Of a DNA stretch of 64,000 nt, positions 53,150 through 61,646 are shown one piece after another (position 1 is the stretch's first letter; every line of letters starts with the position of its first letter). The notes below the pieces were generated by a model. The model had not been told where the DNA came from. It searched no databases and worked only from the letters and a program-made list of their open reading frames with translations. A program made the translations under genes and the position numbers. Source of the DNA: Granulosicoccus sp045106475. GTDB taxonomy: Bacteria > Pseudomonadota > Gammaproteobacteria > Granulosicoccales > Granulosicoccaceae. The DNA is taken from the NCBI GenBank assembly GCA_045106475.1, contig JBGCEO010000023.1:1-64000 (forward strand), given 5' to 3'.

Positions 53150-54771
53150 GTAGCATCATGGCCAACTCAATCTATGAAGCCTTTGCGCAGACGGTAGATC
53201 GTTGGCCGCAGCGCGATATGCTGCAAGTACTACCTGCTACTGCAAACGTGTATGACATAGAGGCCGGAACACTCAGCTATAGACACGTGCATGAACAGGT
53301 CATCAGCTACTCTCATCGTTTCGAAGGAGCCGGGTATACACAGGGCATGCGTGTCGCGCTCTTGCTCGAAAACCGTCCCGTTTTTTTCCTCATCTGGTTG
53401 GCACTGAATCGCCTGGGCGTCTCAGTAGTGCCAATAAACCCGGATCTAAGAACAAACGAGCTTAGTTATCTGCTGAGCCACGCCGAGCCGGCACTTGTCA
53501 TTTCAATTTCATCACGACTTATCGACTTAAGTAAAGCTGTTAAACAGGCAAGGTTTGCGGTACAGGTCATTTGCGTGGACGATCCCTTACCCTCACCCAG
53601 GGAGGATTCTATAGTTGCAGAACCACTGAGCGGTGGTGAGCAGGAAGCGGCGGTGCTGTATACCTCTGGAACCACGGGTAATCCAAAAGGTTGTGTTTTA
53701 CCCAATAACTACTTTCTTCTAGCCGGTCAGTGGTACGCCAACGTAGGCGGTCTAGCCAGTCTAGACAACAACGGTGAGCGCATGATTACGCCTCTGCCCG
53801 TTTTTCATATGAATGCGATGGCTTACTCCTTTATGGCCATGGTAACTATCGGCGGATGCCTGTGTGTGCTCGATCGATTTCACCCTGGTAGCTGGTGGAG
53901 CAGCGTAAGAGCCTCAGACGCTACCTGTCTACATTACCTGGGAGTGATGCCAACGCTGCTGATGAATGCACCAGTATCGCCAGATGATCAGAACCACTGT
54001 GTGAAGTTTGGTTTTGGTGCGGGTATTGATCCTGAGCTACATGAAGCATTCGAAACACGATTTGGTTTTCCACTGGTTGAAGCATGGGCTATGACCGAAA
54101 CGGGTGCAGGCGCAGTCGTTGCTGCCAGCGACAAACAGCGAATCGTTGGTCAGTCATGTCTAGGACGTCCGCAGCCATCTATTGATTGTAAGTTAGTTGA
54201 TACCAATGGACTGCCGGTGAGCACAGACCAACCCGGTGAACTACTGGTACGACACAAAGGATCAAACCTTCGTTTTGGCTTTTTTTCAAAGTACTACAAA
54301 AACAAGAAAGCCACAGAGGATGCCTGGCGAGATGAATGGTTTCATACAGGTGACATCGTGAAACAAGACGCAGCGGGAAATCTATATTTTGTCGATAGAA
54401 AGAAAAATGTCATTCGTCGATCAGGCGAAAACATAGCAGCAATAGAGGTGGAGTCTGTTCTCATGCGTCATCCTGCTGTTAGCGCGGCGGCCGTAACAGC
54501 TGTTCCTGATCCGCTGCGAGGCGATGAAGTGTTTGCCTGCCTAAAAGTTGATAAGCCATCAACAAGCCTGGCCAATGACATAACCCAATGGTGCTTGTCT
54601 GAACTGGCCTACTACAAGGCACCAGGCTACATCGCTTTTGTGGACTCACTACCACTAACGGCAACTCAAAAAGTACAACGTGCGACACTCAAGGCACAGG
54701 CTGCTCAGCTGTTAGACGATCCGGCCACGGTAAACACAACCTCGTTAAAGAGACGGCAAGTTGCGATATGA
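53146..54771 (+). CDS. acyl-CoA ligase of the Rieske operon
   Basis: 541 residues from a GTG overlapping the beta-subunit stop; an ATG at 53158 is also possible. The adenylation motifs are AVLYTSGTTGNPKGCVLPNNY, EAWAMTETGAG, WFHTGDIVKQDAAGNLYFVDRKKNVIRRSGENIAAIEVE and the catalytic Lys in LTATQKVQRATL. It resembles crotonobetaine/long-chain-type ligases more than benzoate ligases. In the proposed route it activates the side-chain carboxyl of the oxygenated indole acid (dioxindole-3-acetate) to the CoA ester for the aldolase-like step encoded next. Confidence 0.87.
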   Translation: MSSIMANSIYEAFAQTVDRWPQRDMLQVLPATANVYDIEAGTLSYRHVHEQVISYSHRFEGAGYTQGMRVALLLENRPVFFLIWLALNRLGVSVVPINPDLRTNELSYLLSHAEPALVISISSRLIDLSKAVKQARFAVQVICVDDPLPSPREDSIVAEPLSGGEQEAAVLYTSGTTGNPKGCVLPNNYFLLAGQWYANVGGLASLDNNGERMITPLPVFHMNAMAYSFMAMVTIGGCLCVLDRFHPGSWWSSVRASDATCLHYLGVMPTLLMNAPVSPDDQNHCVKFGFGAGIDPELHEAFETRFGFPLVEAWAMTETGAGAVVAASDKQRIVGQSCLGRPQPSIDCKLVDTNGLPVSTDQPGELLVRHKGSNLRFGFFSKYYKNKKATEDAWRDEWFHTGDIVKQDAAGNLYFVDRKKNVIRRSGENIAAIEVESVLMRHPAVSAAAVTAVPDPLRGDEVFACLKVDKPSTSLANDITQWCLSELAYYKAPGYIAFVDSLPLTATQKVQRATLKAQAAQLLDDPATVNTTSLKRRQVAI

Positions 54772-55934
54772 GTGCCAGACAATCTTATGATGGCGCTGTA
54801 TTGGTTGCTCCATTTACGATGCCATACGAACGTTACTCTGTAGAATCGGCACATTGGTGGATAGCCAAAGCTTTGAAGGGATCGCTGCAATCAGCAGCAT
54901 TAAGGCCTTCAGATATTGATGGTTTTTCTGTTTCAAGCTTTTCCCTCGCGCCCGATACAGCCGTGGGTTTAACACAGCATCTTGGCTTGTGTCCGCGATG
55001 GCTCGATCATGTTCCCATGGGTGGGGCTAGCGGAGTTGTATCTCTACGCAGAGCAGCTCGTGCTGTGCAGGCCGGCGATGCGGATATCATTGCCTGTGTG
55101 GCTGGCGATACCAATCAGATTGACAGCTTCAGACGCATGCTCTCCAGCTTTTCGCGATTTGCTTCCGATGCTTCCTACCCCTATGGCTTCGGCGGACCTA
55201 ATGCCAACTTTGCGCTGCTTACAGACCGTTATATGCAGGAATATGGCGTCACTCGAGAAGATTTTGGTCGACTCTGCGTTGCTCAGCGCTGCAATGCCTT
55301 AAGCAATCCTGGAGCGCTAATGAAAAAGCCTCTAACGATGGATGCATATTTAAACGCACGCCCGATCGCCGATCCGATTGCCTTGTTTGATTGTGTTATG
55401 CCTTGTGCAGGTTCGGAAGCTTTTCTAATGATGCGCGAGGATGATGCTATAAAACGCCAACTGCCCTTTGCTCGAATTGGTGGCACTATTGAGCGACACA
55501 ATGCCTACGCAAACGATCCCATCCAACTGCGAGGAGGCTGGTCGATGGATATCGACGAACTCTACGCAATGGCCTTATGTACGCCAGCTGATATCAGTCT
55601 CTTGCAGACCTATGACGATTACCCTGTTATATCAATGATGCAAATCGAGGATTTGGGTTTTTGCGCAAAGGGAGAAGCGGCAGCCTTTGTTAAGGCCCAT
55701 GATCTAACCATACACGGTGATTTTCCGCACAATACCTCGGGTGGGCAATTGTCGGCAGGCCAGGCAGGAGCAGCCGGCGGATTTATCGGTTTGGTCGAAG
55801 CGATTAGACAACTAACGCAAACAGCCGGTGCGACTCAGGTAAGCGATGCTAAACGAGCAATGGTTTCCGGGTTTGGCATGATCAACTATGACCGCGGTGT
55901 ATGCTCCAGCGCGGCGATACTGGAGGCTGCATAA
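54768..55934 (+). CDS. SCP-x/Ltp2-type thiolase-fold protein lacking the catalytic Cys
   Basis: 388 residues, thiolase fold of the lipid-transfer-protein branch. The loop that carries the nucleophilic Cys in true thiolases reads VPMGGASGVV (residues 82-91) with no Cys. The GHP motif is also lost (GQLSAGQAGAAGG, 327-338). Instead it has the Ltp-type stretch LQTYDDYPVISMMQIEDLGF (Tyr282, Tyr285), where the steroid side-chain aldolase Ltp2 uses Tyr. Ltp2 works with a DUF35 partner, and a DUF35 gene follows here. I therefore read it as a retro-aldolase releasing acetyl-CoA, for example dioxindole-3-acetyl-CoA to isatin. This is inference. Confidence 0.82.
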   Translation: MSARQSYDGAVLVAPFTMPYERYSVESAHWWIAKALKGSLQSAALRPSDIDGFSVSSFSLAPDTAVGLTQHLGLCPRWLDHVPMGGASGVVSLRRAARAVQAGDADIIACVAGDTNQIDSFRRMLSSFSRFASDASYPYGFGGPNANFALLTDRYMQEYGVTREDFGRLCVAQRCNALSNPGALMKKPLTMDAYLNARPIADPIALFDCVMPCAGSEAFLMMREDDAIKRQLPFARIGGTIERHNAYANDPIQLRGGWSMDIDELYAMALCTPADISLLQTYDDYPVISMMQIEDLGFCAKGEAAAFVKAHDLTIHGDFPHNTSGGQLSAGQAGAAGGFIGLVEAIRQLTQTAGATQVSDAKRAMVSGFGMINYDRGVCSSAAILEAA

Positions 55935-55936
55935 AT

Positions 55937-57190
55937 ATGCTACCGCTAAAGCCCCCACCTAAAAAGAATCCGCAACAGCGTACAACGTCGCCCACTCGAC
56001 CACCCGAAGCACGCAGTCGATCAGCTATGGGACTGAGCGCCGCGGCTGCTATGGGTAGATTCGCATTGCAGATGTGTGCAGAGTGCAGTGTCATTCAGTA
56101 CCCTCCCAGGGATGCCTGCCAGAATTGCCTTTGTACCGACCTTCCCTGGACGGATGTATCTCCCGAGGGCGAGATTCTCGCGCAAACAACCGTGCGCGCA
56201 TCCACCAAACTGTATTTTCGAGAGCGAGTGCCTTGGCGTACTGGCAGCGTCAAGCTCGATGAAGGTCCAGTTATCATCTGCCACCTACATAGTGATTGCG
56301 AACGAAATGGTCGTGTGAAGCTGATCAACCGTCTTGATCTATCGGGTCAGGGTGTAATTTTGGCCTTACCTTGTGAGAACACGTTGAATATGGAAGATGA
56401 TCCCCAATTGAGAGCCTTATCGTGCGACCCCAAGCATCGTAGAATCCTTATCAGCGATGCTAGAAATCCCAATGCGCACGCATTGGCTTCTTCGCTGTTA
56501 GAGGCCGGAGCCAGTTGCGTTTTCATTGGCGAGTCTGAAAACTGGCGACCCAATTCTCAGCGCGAAACGTTGCAAAACATGGCAAATGTTCACGTGCTTC
56601 CACTGGATGTCACTGACACCCGCTCCGTTCAAAAACTCGCGGCTCAGATTGGCGGAAAAACGGACATCCTGGTTAACAATGCACGCTTTATGCGACCAGG
56701 CGGTGTTCTAGCAAGAACAGATACGGGATTTGCACATGATGAAATCGACGTCAACTACCTGGGCTTGATGCGATTAGCTCAGTCGTTTGGCCCAGGGATG
56801 TGTTCGCGCACCGCTGATGGCATAAATTCAGCGGTAGCCTGGGTTAACATTCTCTCGGTACATAGCTTATCCAATACGCCCGAGTATGGTTGCTTTTCAG
56901 CGTCCAATGCAGCTGCAAGATCCTTGAGCCAAAGTATGCGTGCCGAATTTCGCGCATCCGGCCTTCGCGTCATGAATGTATATACAGGTCCCACCGACGA
57001 TGACTGGTATCAGTCTGTCCCACCGCCCAAGGTTCTACCAAAAGCATTGGCCAACACCATAGTCGATGGATTGCAGCGCGGACTGGAAGAAACGTGTTGT
57101 GGTGATGTAGCCAAAGATCTCTACTACCGATTCAGTCAGAATCCAGCCATTCTGGAACGCGAGTCAACCCTGGCTGGAGATGGCCCTTGA
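55937..57190 (+). CDS. DUF35 (zinc-ribbon/OB-fold) protein fused to a degenerate SDR
   Basis: 417 residues from the ATG at 55937, two bases after the thiolase stop. A Pro/Arg-rich start (1-30) leads to a zinc ribbon (Cys47, Cys50, Cys61, Cys64) and an OB-fold (about 70-145), the DUF35 arrangement that partners Ltp2-type enzymes. Residues about 168-400 have the fold of a short-chain dehydrogenase (DILVNNARFMRPGG, VNYLGLMRLAQSF), but the NAD glycine motif reads SDARNPNA, and Tyr and Lys of YxxxK are Phe320 and Asn324. The SDR half is probably inactive and structural. I know of no standard family with this fusion. Confidence 0.8.
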   Translation: MLPLKPPPKKNPQQRTTSPTRPPEARSRSAMGLSAAAAMGRFALQMCAECSVIQYPPRDACQNCLCTDLPWTDVSPEGEILAQTTVRASTKLYFRERVPWRTGSVKLDEGPVIICHLHSDCERNGRVKLINRLDLSGQGVILALPCENTLNMEDDPQLRALSCDPKHRRILISDARNPNAHALASSLLEAGASCVFIGESENWRPNSQRETLQNMANVHVLPLDVTDTRSVQKLAAQIGGKTDILVNNARFMRPGGVLARTDTGFAHDEIDVNYLGLMRLAQSFGPGMCSRTADGINSAVAWVNILSVHSLSNTPEYGCFSASNAAARSLSQSMRAEFRASGLRVMNVYTGPTDDDWYQSVPPPKVLPKALANTIVDGLQRGLEETCCGDVAKDLYYRFSQNPAILERESTLAGDGP

Positions 57191-57231
57191 GTAGTTCAGA
57201 CTTGAGTAGTTCAAACTTGGGTAGTTCAACG
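57187..57231 (+). repeat. three 15-base tandem repeats at a gene start
   Basis: TTGAGTAGTTCAGAC, TTGAGTAGTTCAAAC and TTGGGTAGTTCAACG follow each other exactly. They begin on the TTG that overlaps the stop of the DUF35-SDR gene and encode the Ser-rich N-terminus (SSSDL SSSNL GSST). Each unit offers its own TTG start codon in frame. Confidence 0.85.
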
Positions 57232-58005
57232 TTAACCAGCCTGGCCAGGCAAATTGCCAGCAACGACATTCGGATCGTTGATCTGACTCACACGCTTGAT
57301 CCTGATTTTCCTGTCATCATCCTGCCACCGGAGTTTGGCCAATGCGCTCGATTTCGCATGGAAGAGATCAGTGCCTACGATCATCGCGGGCCCGCCTGGA
57401 AGTGGCACAATCTAACGCTATCGGAACACACCGGTACTCACTTTGATGCACCCTCGCATTGGGTGTCAGGTAAAGATCTGCCCGATAACTCGGTTGATGA
57501 CATTCCAATGGATGCCTTTGTCGGACCAGTTGTCGTGATTGACTGTTCCAAGGGTGCATCGCAAAACGCCGACTTCGAATTAACCGCCGAGTTTATTCAA
57601 CAGTGGGAGTTTGAACACGGGGCTATACCTGAGCATTCCTGGGTGTTGATGCGCACCGACTGGTCTAAAAAAAGCGGCGCAGACTACCTGAACATGCATG
57701 ATGATGGCCCGCATTCTCCAGGCCCAACACCTGAGGGTATTCAGTACCTGATCAATCAAAGAAATATTCGAGGTTTTGGTACCGAGACTGTCGGTACCGA
57801 TGCCGGGCAAGGGTCGCACTACTCACCTCCCTACCCTGCCCATCACTTCCTGCACGGAGCGGGTAAGTACGGTCTTCAGTGCCTGGCTAACCTTGATCAG
57901 CTGCCAGCCACTGGCGCTATATTAATTGCAGCTCCACTTAAAATTAAAAACGGTACCGGCAGCCCACTGAGAGTGATGGCGCTGGTTTCCGGAGAATGCA
58001 CATGA
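57187..58005 (+). CDS. cyclase-family metal hydrolase, candidate isatin hydrolase
   Basis: 272 residues from a TTG at 57187; two further in-frame TTGs follow in the tandem repeat. The family motif HTGTHFDAPSHW (His81, His85, Asp87, His91) gives the metal site of kynurenine formamidase and isatin hydrolase. The C-terminal part has GTETVGTDAGQGSHYSPPYPAHHFLHGAGKYGLQCLANLDQLP. Isatin hydrolase opens isatin to isatinate. In an operon that could produce isatin, this is the most economical role. Kynurenine formamidase (leading to anthranilate from Trp) is the alternative, but no kynureninase or Trp dioxygenase is nearby. Confidence 0.8.
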   Translation: MSSSDLSSSNLGSSTLTSLARQIASNDIRIVDLTHTLDPDFPVIILPPEFGQCARFRMEEISAYDHRGPAWKWHNLTLSEHTGTHFDAPSHWVSGKDLPDNSVDDIPMDAFVGPVVVIDCSKGASQNADFELTAEFIQQWEFEHGAIPEHSWVLMRTDWSKKSGADYLNMHDDGPHSPGPTPEGIQYLINQRNIRGFGTETVGTDAGQGSHYSPPYPAHHFLHGAGKYGLQCLANLDQLPATGAILIAAPLKIKNGTGSPLRVMALVSGECT

Positions 58006-58727
58006 GCAAGTATACGGCGGTGATTACTGGCGGTAACAAAGGTATCGGTGCTGATCTGAGCGAGCGCTTACTCGAGAAGAACTACACCGTCATATCAGTG
58101 GCCAGACATTCGCCACAGTTATCACATCCCAATCTCTTCTCAGTCGAAGCAGACTTACTTGATCCAGCCGCCGTTGAAAAGGCAGCTAAGGAAATAGCGG
58201 CCAACTATTCAGTCACACATCTTATTCACAACGCAGGACTCATCTGGCCCAATCTTATCGAAGAAGCCAAGCCTTACGATATAAGCGCTCTGGCACAGCT
58301 TCACCTGGGCTCAGCACTGACACTGTTGCAAGCTGTACTACCTTCCATGAAAGCCGCGCAGTTTGGGCGAGTCATGTTCAATGCCTCCAGAGCTGCCTTG
58401 GGTGTTCCCACGCGTACCGCTTACAGCGCTACCAAAGCAGGTATGATTGGCATGGCTAGAACTTGGGCACTTGAGCTGGCACAGCACGGCATTACCGTGA
58501 ACGTTGTTGCACCAGGCCCGGTACTTACCGATAATTTCTGGGGCATAATCGAAAAAGACAGCGAGCAGGAAGCTGCCTTAGCCAAGCGGATACCCGTAGG
58601 ACGCTTGGGTACAGTCGCCGATGTCAGCAACGCATTTGTGTTTTTTTGTGACCCTGCAAACAGCTTTGTTACCGGACAAACCCTGTATGTATGCGGAGGT
58701 TCGAGCGTAGGTACACTGAGTATCTGA
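58002..58727 (+). CDS. SDR-family dehydrogenase, candidate dihydrodiol or hydroxy-oxindole dehydrogenase
   Basis: About 241 residues from the ATG at 58002, which overlaps the hydrolase stop as ATGA. An intact SDR site is present: ITGGNKGIGADLS, LIHNAGLIWPN, Ser in MFNASRAALG and YxxxK in AYSATKAGMIG, then GITVNVVAPGPVLTD. It is the only catalytically complete SDR in this operon. It could oxidise the cis-diol made by the Rieske oxygenase to a hydroxy-oxindole, as the SDR IacE is thought to act in auxin-degrading iac loci. Last gene of the operon. Confidence 0.83.
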   Translation: MSKYTAVITGGNKGIGADLSERLLEKNYTVISVARHSPQLSHPNLFSVEADLLDPAAVEKAAKEIAANYSVTHLIHNAGLIWPNLIEEAKPYDISALAQLHLGSALTLLQAVLPSMKAAQFGRVMFNASRAALGVPTRTAYSATKAGMIGMARTWALELAQHGITVNVVAPGPVLTDNFWGIIEKDSEQEAALAKRIPVGRLGTVADVSNAFVFFCDPANSFVTGQTLYVCGGSSVGTLSI

Positions 58728-58737
58728 GCGCAAGCTA

Positions 58738-59475
58738 TCAGAAAGTTTTCAGTTCACCTAGTTTATTCAGGTAAGGCAATGCAGCTGTATATAGAGTTTT
58801 GTATGTACTATTCATTGCCAGATCATTGACTGTGGAATCTTTGCTGATCAATGAGTCACCCGGTGAAAAAGCGGGTTTGCGCAGATCAGGTGTAGACCAG
58901 ATAGCTATTAGGCAGATAAGGCCTCCGGCAATGGCCATGAATAGTGCTGACAGGGCTGATACGCGGTAACGTAAAAAACGTTGTAGCTCCATTCGGGCCC
59001 AAAATGCAATGAGGATCAATACACTGAGTATTACCCCGACAGCTAACGGTATAGCATGTACAGTGGCAACCTGTTTGACGGTGTCGATCGGATTTTCGGT
59101 CGCCAGCAAAAGATCAATGTCCGGACGAAGGCCCTGAGTATCCACATACCAAGGCGTAATGAGCTCAAGCACAAGAATCAACAACAAACCTAACAACAGA
59201 AACGCCACGATTACAAACTTAGCCAACCCTCTGGTTGCCGAAGTCATTGACAGCAAAGAACCCAAAACAACAGGAATCAGGCAGATAAGCCCTATCAAGG
59301 CTAGATCAAATCGTAGACCTTGAACAAACAAAGGGATGAGAGCATCTGCCTCCTCCAGTTTGGGAAATTGCCATAAACCATAAGCCGCGCGCATCAGAGT
59401 CAATAAAAAAACGCACGTTAACAAAAACAGTAGAAACTGACGTAAAAGGTGTGTCGCTGGCAGGGTGGACTTCAT
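58738..59475 (-). CDS. membrane protein like the N-terminal half of LTA-synthase-type sulfatases
   Basis: 245 residues with five membrane helices and the loop features of the LTA synthase/phosphoglycerol-transferase family N-terminus (FVQGLRFDLALIGLICLIPVVL, TPWYVDTQG-LRPDI). It ends with the linker that normally leads into the periplasmic sulfatase domain (FSPGDSLISKDSTVNDLAMNSTYKTLYTAALPYLNKL). The catalytic domain is absent: a stop follows and the next sequence is the convergent SDR gene. It is either a truncated remnant or a stand-alone membrane domain. It has no recognisable partner here. Confidence 0.65.
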   Translation of the reverse strand: MKSTLPATHLLRQFLLFLLTCVFLLTLMRAAYGLWQFPKLEEADALIPLFVQGLRFDLALIGLICLIPVVLGSLLSMTSATRGLAKFVIVAFLLLGLLLILVLELITPWYVDTQGLRPDIDLLLATENPIDTVKQVATVHAIPLAVGVILSVLILIAFWARMELQRFLRYRVSALSALFMAIAGGLICLIAIWSTPDLRKPAFSPGDSLISKDSTVNDLAMNSTYKTLYTAALPYLNKLGELKTF

Positions 59476-59522
59476 AGCTGTTCAACAGGCTAGACCAATT
59501 CGCAGCTGAGTATAACAGCGAC

Positions 59523-61646
59523 TCAAGCGCTAAGTCTCAGAACCACAACTGAATGAGCTGGACAGCACTGATTGTTTGCAATTGCTGAATTATTGTGTTC
59601 TGCATCAGACGAATCAATTTCCAATATCCAGTTTGCCCCGGCTACGTGTGGCGTATTCAATGGAAACTGAATGGTTTCGCCACCGCTGTTAAACAATAAT
59701 AGCAAGGTGTCTGAAGGTGCAATATTTTGCTCCGCTGGAATAGCATCACCCATCAACTGAAGACCAACAAAGCCTCCGCCGGGAACATGCCAGTCTGCCT
59801 CAGTCATCAACAGGGCATCGCCATTAAGCCAACTGACATCCGGCAGGCCAGTACTTAGCGAAAAACAGTCTCCGTGCAAATACCACGGACGTCTAAGTAC
59901 AGGCTGTGCCGCACGAAACTGGATAAGACGTTGGGTGAATTGCCGCAATTGACGCGCATCTTTTTCGTCGTGCCAATCAATCCAGGTGGTTTTGTTATCC
60001 TGACAATAAGCGTTGTTATTACCTAATTGAGTTCGATCTCGCTCGTCCCCGCCAAGCAGCATGGGCGTACCCTGGGACAGGAACAAAGAGCACAACAGAT
60101 TACGCTGCTGCCGCATCCTGATAGCCTTTATTTTTGGATCGTTTGTTTTACCTTCAACGCCATAGTTGTTTGAGTGGTTACTGCCGTGGCCATCGGCATT
60201 GTTCTCACCATTAGCTTCGTTGTGCTTATAGGCATAGCTAACTAAATCTTTTAAGGTGAATCCATCGTGGGCAGTAATCAGATTAATACTTGCTGAGGGC
60301 GACCTGCCCTGCCATTCGAACAAGGCACTGCTACCCAGTAATTTTTTGGCAAATTCTGGTAACACATCAGCATCGGAGTTCCAGAAACGTCTGACAGTGT
60401 CACGAAACTGATCGTTCCACTCTGACCATCGGCGCGGATATTGACCTAGTTGATACCCCCCCGGACCAATATCCCAGGGCTCTGCGATTAGTCGCACATC
60501 AGCCAATTGTGGATCCTGGGCAATGGCGTCGAAGAAACCGGCACCACGATCAAAGCCTTTGTCTTCGCGCCCCAATATGCTGGCCAGATCAAACCTGAAT
60601 CCGTCGACCTGCATGGTACCAGCCCAATATCTAAGGCTATCCATTATTAACTGCAACACAGGTGGATTCTGAGCAGCCAAGGTGTTGCCCGTACCGCTAT
60701 CATTAATGTAATAACGAGGATTCCGATCGAGACGGTAGTAGGATAAGTTATCGATTCCACGGAAGCTCAATGTCGGGCCTAGTTCATTGCCTTCAGCCGT
60801 GTGGTTGTAAACCACATCAAGTAAAACCTCTATGCCTGCTTTATGAAGAGCTTTGACCATCTCCCGAAACTCTCCGATCACATCCTGCGTGGCGGCATAG
60901 CGAGAATCAGGGGCCATGAAACTTAACGACTGGTAGCCCCAGTAATTAACCAGACCCTGAGCAACCAGAAAATCGTCATCGATGAAACCATGTACAGGCA
61001 ATAGTTCAAGTGCGGTTACACCCAGCGAGTTCAAATAGCTACAAACGGCCTTAGAACCGGCTGCGCTGTAAGTCCCGCGCCGCTTGGTGGAAATCTGAGT
61101 CAGTTGAGCGCTAAGACCCTTGACATGTGCCTCATAGATGACGCTATCCAGTTGTGATGGCCGCTGTATAGGAGCCTGTCCTTTGTTTATATGTGGCGCG
61201 TGCTTGACACTGCTCGTCGCAGGTTTAACTACCACACACTTGGGCACATAAGGTGCGCTATCGCGTTTATCAAAAGATAGATCTGCATCTGCGTGGCCGC
61301 GGATGTACCCATAGTTGGCATCGTTCCACGTTAATGAACCAAGCAGTTTTTTGGCGTAGGGATCAAGCAGCAGTTTGTGCGGATTGAATCGGTGTCCGTT
61401 GTTGGGGTCGTAAGGGCCATGGACACGATACCCATAGACAAGTCCAGGTTTTGCATCCGGCAGGAAGCCATGCCACACACCATGAGTATGTTCTGGAAGT
61501 TCGAGACGCGTAGTTTCATTACAGCCTGTATCATCAAACAGGCAAAGCTCAACTCGGGTTGCGTGCTGCGAGAACAGGGCAAAATTAACTCCATTCGACT
61601 CATAGCTGGAACCCATTGGCCAGCTGCGGCCGGCTAATAGAGTCAC
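59523..61646 (-). CDS. glgX: glycogen debranching enzyme
   Basis: 707 residues from a GTG that overlaps the glgP stop (GTGA). The N-terminal CBM48 domain (about 10-110; GVNFALFSQHATRVELCLFD) is followed by a GH13 barrel: DVVYNHTAEG, nucleophile Asp in VDGFRFDLASILG, acid/base Glu in LIAEPWDIG, and TAHDGFTLKDLVSY. It removes the short branches left by GlgP (alpha-1,6 cleavage). Length and motifs are those of bacterial GlgX. Co-translated with glgP. Confidence 0.93.
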   Translation of the reverse strand: MTLLAGRSWPMGSSYESNGVNFALFSQHATRVELCLFDDTGCNETTRLELPEHTHGVWHGFLPDAKPGLVYGYRVHGPYDPNNGHRFNPHKLLLDPYAKKLLGSLTWNDANYGYIRGHADADLSFDKRDSAPYVPKCVVVKPATSSVKHAPHINKGQAPIQRPSQLDSVIYEAHVKGLSAQLTQISTKRRGTYSAAGSKAVCSYLNSLGVTALELLPVHGFIDDDFLVAQGLVNYWGYQSLSFMAPDSRYAATQDVIGEFREMVKALHKAGIEVLLDVVYNHTAEGNELGPTLSFRGIDNLSYYRLDRNPRYYINDSGTGNTLAAQNPPVLQLIMDSLRYWAGTMQVDGFRFDLASILGREDKGFDRGAGFFDAIAQDPQLADVRLIAEPWDIGPGGYQLGQYPRRWSEWNDQFRDTVRRFWNSDADVLPEFAKKLLGSSALFEWQGRSPSASINLITAHDGFTLKDLVSYAYKHNEANGENNADGHGSNHSNNYGVEGKTNDPKIKAIRMRQQRNLLCSLFLSQGTPMLLGGDERDRTQLGNNNAYCQDNKTTWIDWHDEKDARQLRQFTQRLIQFRAAQPVLRRPWYLHGDCFSLSTGLPDVSWLNGDALLMTEADWHVPGGGFVGLQLMGDAIPAEQNIAPSDTLLLLFNSGGETIQFPLNTPHVAGANWILEIDSSDAEHNNSAIANNQCCPAHSVVVLRLSA

